From assembly GCA_030681645.1 (NCBI GenBank), contig JAUXRX010000052.1, positions 145,645-209,644 on the forward strand: a stretch of 64,000 nt of DNA, given 5' to 3'. The notes beneath the pieces are model-generated. The model ran no database searches, was not told the origin of the DNA, and saw only the letters and a list, made by a program, of their open reading frames with translations. This DNA is from Archangium sp. (lineage in GTDB: Bacteria > Myxococcota > Myxococcia > Myxococcales > Myxococcaceae). The number at the start of each line of letters is the position of its first letter. The first letter of the stretch is position 1. Below are positions 61,058 through 64,000 of the stretch, one piece after another. A program made the position numbers and the translations under genes.

Positions 61058-63502
61058 GTGAGATGGATGGTGGTGGCAGCGTTCGGGATGGCGGTGGCGG
61101 GTTGCCGCTGCGAGCCGATCCTCATCGGCGTTGCTCCGGGCCAGCTGGTGGCGAATCCCACCGCGCTGACGTTTTCGTCGACGTACGTCGGCGCGCGCAA
61201 CCCGGGCGAGCTGACGATCACGAACGGAGGCGGCGCGAGCGTCACGGCGGCGCTCACGGTGGATGGCCCTTTCGTGCTCGAAGAAACGCAACTCGAGCTC
61301 GGCCGTGGTGAGTCACACGTCGTCGCGCTGCACTTCGCGCCGACCGAGCTCGGCGCCATCAGCGGCACGCTGCACGTGGGCCCGCTCGACGTTCCGCTCG
61401 ACGGTGAAGCCCTCGCGATCCCCGAGTGCAGCGGCAGCACCGTCTGTGTCGACGCGCGCTTCGACCTCGACACCCAGCAATGCCTCGAGTCGCCGAAGAC
61501 GGAAGGCACCCTGTGCACCTCGCGTTGCGTCACCGGCACGTGCGCGGCGGGAACGTGCGTGGGCCAACTCGCTGACTGCGACGACGCAGACTTCTGCACG
61601 ACCGACGCGTGCGGAGAAGCCGAAGGTTGTCTTCACGCGCCGCGCGTCTGCCTGGCTCCCAGCTCGCCGTGCCAGGCCGCACGCTGCGACTCGACGCTCG
61701 GCTGCGTGGTGGAAGACGCGCCCGACGGAACCCTCTGCGGCCCCGACAATTGCGCAGACCTCGAACTCGACGTCTGCATCACCGGCCAGTGCACTCGACG
61801 CCCACGACCCGCCGCGGGTCGCTGCGCGAATCGCTGGGTGCCTACCTCCATTCCGGCACGGAGTGGCCAGGCGATGGCGTTCGACTCGATTCGCGGGAAC
61901 ATCATCGTCTTCGGCGGCCAGGGCAGCGGCGGAGTGCTCTCAGACACCTGGGGGTGGGACGGGATCGGGTGGTCTCTGCGAACTCCCGCGAACTCTCCGC
62001 CCGCGATCCAGCTGCCCGCGATGGCCTTCGATGCGGTTCGCCAGCGACTCGTGCTGTTCGGCGGCAGTTACCCCAGCGAGACCTGGGAGTGGGACGGCAC
62101 GACCTGGCTCCAGCGCTTTCCCGCCACCCCGCCCGTGGGGCGCGGAGGGCACTCCATGGCGTGGGACGAGGCGCGCCGACGCGTGGTGCTGTTCGGCGGC
62201 CTCGGTGACACCGGCTACCTGAACGACACCTGGGAATTCGACGGCCTCGACTGGACGCTCCGAACTCCGCCCGTCTCTCCATCGCCCCGCATGGGTGCGG
62301 CCATGACCTACGACCAACGCACACAGCGCGTGCTGCTCTTCGGGGGCGGCACCACCGCCCTGCTGGGCGACACGTGGGAATGGGACGGCACGAGCTGGGA
62401 GCAGCGCACGCCCTTGACCGCTCCTGCTCCGCGCCGAGAGACCACGATGGCCTACGACCCGGTCAGACGACGCTGCGTCCTGTTCGGCGGGCACGAGGTG
62501 TTCGGCACGGTCTTCTCGGACACGTGGGAATGGGACGGCACGAGCTGGGAGCAGCGCCCCACTCCGACCGCGCCACCCGCGCGCTATCTCAACCGGCTGG
62601 CGTGGCATGGGCCCAGGCAGCGCGTGGTGCTCTTTGGGGGCGAGACCTCCGAAGAAGGCGCCCCCGTCTGGGAGTGGGACGGCGCCACGTGGACGCAACG
62701 AGCGCTCATCGCCGTTCCGCCGAGGAGAATTTCCACCACGATGACCTGGGACGCCGAGCGACAGCGCATCGTGCTCTTCGGCGGACAAGCGCAGAGCGGC
62801 AGCACGCTGGGAGACACGTGGGAATGGGACGGTGCGCGCTGGCTCGAGAAGCAGCCAGCCCTTTCGCCCTCGGCCCGCCAGGCGCATGCGATGACGTTCG
62901 ATCCGGTGAAGCGACGCGTCCTCCTCTTCGGGGGCATCAGCGGCGCCAAGATGAGCGACACGTGGGAATGGGACGGAACCGGCTGGACCCAGGCCCAGCC
63001 GGCCAACGCTCCTTCGGCGCGTTCGTCGCACGGTCTCGCGTGGGACCCAGTTCGGGAGCGCGCGGTGCTCGTCGGAGGAACCTCGACTGGCCAGCTCTCA
63101 GACACCTGGGAGTGGGACGGCGCCAACTGGCTCGAGCGCACCCCGTCGATGGCCCCGGCACCAAACCATGAGCACAGCGTCGCGTGGGACGCCGCCCGGC
63201 AGCGACTGGTGCTCTACGCAGGCTCAACCTGGCTGTGGGACGGCACCAGTTGGACAGGCGTGACGCCCTCGGTGGCGGTGCGGCCTCGCGCGAGCCTCGC
63301 GTGGGACTCCGATCGCCAGCGCGTGATGCTCTTCGGCGGCGGCTTCGCCAACGACACATGGGACTGGGACGGCACGAGCTGGAGAGAGCTCATGCCGGTG
63401 GCTCGACCTCCACTCGTCCAAAGCCCGGTGATCGCGTACGACGCCACTCGCAAGCGCATGACGCTCTTCGACGGGACCAACACCTGGGTCTACGTGCCGT
63501 GA
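61058..63502 (+). CDS. Long kelch-repeat lipoprotein with ASH-type and Cys-rich domains
   Basis: 814 aa from GTG 61058 (ATG 61067 has a better GGGAGG but would lose the basic start). Lipobox VAGC. ASH/Ig-like domain (about 25-125: LTFSSTYVGARNPGELTITN), Cys-rich modules (about 128-260), then about ten kelch-type blades (about 265-814), each with a variant of AMAYDxxRxRxVLFGG and DTWEWDGTSW. The blades are much more alike than in 18062-20023, pointing to recent amplification. Surface binding is the likely role. Confidence 0.87.
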   Translation: MRWMVVAAFGMAVAGCRCEPILIGVAPGQLVANPTALTFSSTYVGARNPGELTITNGGGASVTAALTVDGPFVLEETQLELGRGESHVVALHFAPTELGAISGTLHVGPLDVPLDGEALAIPECSGSTVCVDARFDLDTQQCLESPKTEGTLCTSRCVTGTCAAGTCVGQLADCDDADFCTTDACGEAEGCLHAPRVCLAPSSPCQAARCDSTLGCVVEDAPDGTLCGPDNCADLELDVCITGQCTRRPRPAAGRCANRWVPTSIPARSGQAMAFDSIRGNIIVFGGQGSGGVLSDTWGWDGIGWSLRTPANSPPAIQLPAMAFDAVRQRLVLFGGSYPSETWEWDGTTWLQRFPATPPVGRGGHSMAWDEARRRVVLFGGLGDTGYLNDTWEFDGLDWTLRTPPVSPSPRMGAAMTYDQRTQRVLLFGGGTTALLGDTWEWDGTSWEQRTPLTAPAPRRETTMAYDPVRRRCVLFGGHEVFGTVFSDTWEWDGTSWEQRPTPTAPPARYLNRLAWHGPRQRVVLFGGETSEEGAPVWEWDGATWTQRALIAVPPRRISTTMTWDAERQRIVLFGGQAQSGSTLGDTWEWDGARWLEKQPALSPSARQAHAMTFDPVKRRVLLFGGISGAKMSDTWEWDGTGWTQAQPANAPSARSSHGLAWDPVRERAVLVGGTSTGQLSDTWEWDGANWLERTPSMAPAPNHEHSVAWDAARQRLVLYAGSTWLWDGTSWTGVTPSVAVRPRASLAWDSDRQRVMLFGGGFANDTWDWDGTSWRELMPVARPPLVQSPVIAYDATRKRMTLFDGTNTWVYVP

Positions 63503-63506
63503 CCCC

Positions 63507-63715
63507 TCACGACATTGCTGTTCTTAGGAGGCGCTGGCCGGGCTGAGAGACTCTCTCCTCGGCGCCGCTGTGAGGCGCCTGCGTAGCGAGCAAGGTGAGG
63601 ACTTGGTTGGCGAGTCCGACCTGCTTCTCGAGCGAGTCGTCCTTGGAGGTGGAGAACGAGCCGAACGCGTGAATCAGCCTCGTGTGTAGCAATTGAGCCA
63701 GCGCACACGGCTCGG
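63507..63715 (-). pseudogene. Gene fragment next to transposase remnant
   Basis: The frame reads CALAQLLHTRLIHAFGSFST, then SLEKQVGLANQVLTLLA, with coding-like composition but no start codon: upstream it runs into the transposase remnant in a wrong frame. The helix pattern is reminiscent of the N-terminus of DUF3427-type helicases, but this is a weak impression. Probably a piece left by insertion or deletion. Confidence 0.3.
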
Positions 63716-63729
63716 GAGGATCTGCCGAC

Positions 63730-64000
63730 TCACTCCATCGCGCCGATGAAGGGGAGCGCGACGCCGAGCTCGAGGCTCCTGATGGTGCGCCTGCCGCCAC
63801 AGGGGCAGCGCAACACGTCGGTGCCGAAGGTGCGCTGGTGCAGCTGCGCCAGTCGAGGCGGGCCGCTTCGGTTTCGGGGCCGGAAGCGGCGCGCTGGGAC
63901 GGCTGGGCGTCGGCGCTGGTGGCGGGAGAGGTTGGGTGATGAGCGGGCGGAGCCTGGCGTTGGGGGCGTAGCCGCCGTGGAACGAGGTGAGGTGAAGCCT
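63730..64000 (-). mobile_element. Decayed IS91-family transposase, C-terminal part (continues past right edge)
   Basis: Read on the minus strand from 64000: LHLTSFHGGYAPNARLRPLI in one frame, then after a frame change near 63855 QLHQRTFGTDVLRCPCGGRR, TIRSLELGVALPFIGAME and TGA at 63730-63732. The LTSFHG(V/G)(F/Y)AP block and the RTF-x3-DVLRCPCGGR zinc-like block are hallmarks of IS91/IS801-type transposase C-termini. At least one frameshift makes it a pseudogene. No element end was identified. Confidence 0.7.

Overview
The window looks like chromosomal DNA of a myxobacterium (Myxococcota); a Cystobacterineae/Archangiaceae-like host is an inference from protein style, not a database result. 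The evidence is very high GC, four Ser/Thr protein kinases, three FHA-type sigma-54 activators, a PP2C phosphatase, many Cys-rich lipoproteins with GGGSATGGG or DAGVDAG linkers, and several MYXO-CTERM-like C-termini (GCGC, hydrophobic helix, Arg/Lys end). I see no rRNA, tRNA or CRISPR array.

Layout. 1-5.2 kb: an edge-truncated gene, a divergent TetR/alpha-beta hydrolase pair sharing a double operator, and surface lipoproteins plus a decayed exported-protein gene. 5.3-9.2 kb: a kinase/FHA-activator operon followed by an exported hairpin-anchored protein. 9.2-12.9 kb: two lipoproteins, a PP2C phosphatase and a YcxB-like membrane protein. 12.9-15.7 kb: a kinase fused to a response-regulator receiver, convergent with an Hpt-pseudoreceiver-receiver protein. 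15.8-20 kb: thrombospondin-3 and kelch lipoproteins. 20-25.5 kb: PlsC acyltransferase, an exported catalase-peroxidase, a MopE-like lipoprotein and a peroxiredoxin. 25.6-27.1 kb: a collagen-like lipoprotein. 27.2-36.3 kb: a starch/maltodextrin locus on the minus strand (GH13 amylase, maltoporin-like porin, second GH13 amylase, GH15 glucoamylase, all overlapping or close) with a divergent stand-alone starch-binding-type lipoprotein. 36.3-44.6 kb: a second kinase/FHA-activator/exported-hairpin module, a MarR regulator with a methyltransferase-like membrane protein, a third FHA activator and an unknown Pro-rich protein. 44.6-52.7 kb: a molybdopterin oxidoreductase, membrane proteins, a cytoplasmic CHAP protein, a quinone-oxidoreductase-like enzyme and a tandem-BRCT protein. 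52.7-60.6 kb: a DUF2236 protein, the fourth kinase, two divergent signalling-type proteins, a TIG/MYXO-CTERM surface protein and an esterase. 61-63.5 kb: a long kelch lipoprotein. The right edge holds a decayed IS91-family transposase.

The main unifying oddity is a dispersed palindromic repeat (core CCTCACCCCGACCCTCTCC / GGGGAGAGGGAG), seen 11 times in two size classes. Five copies lie partly or wholly inside reading frames: in the linkers or ends of three of the four kinases, at the 5' end of the porin where it displaces the normal signal-peptide start, and at the 3' end of the Hpt/receiver gene where it supplies the stop codon.
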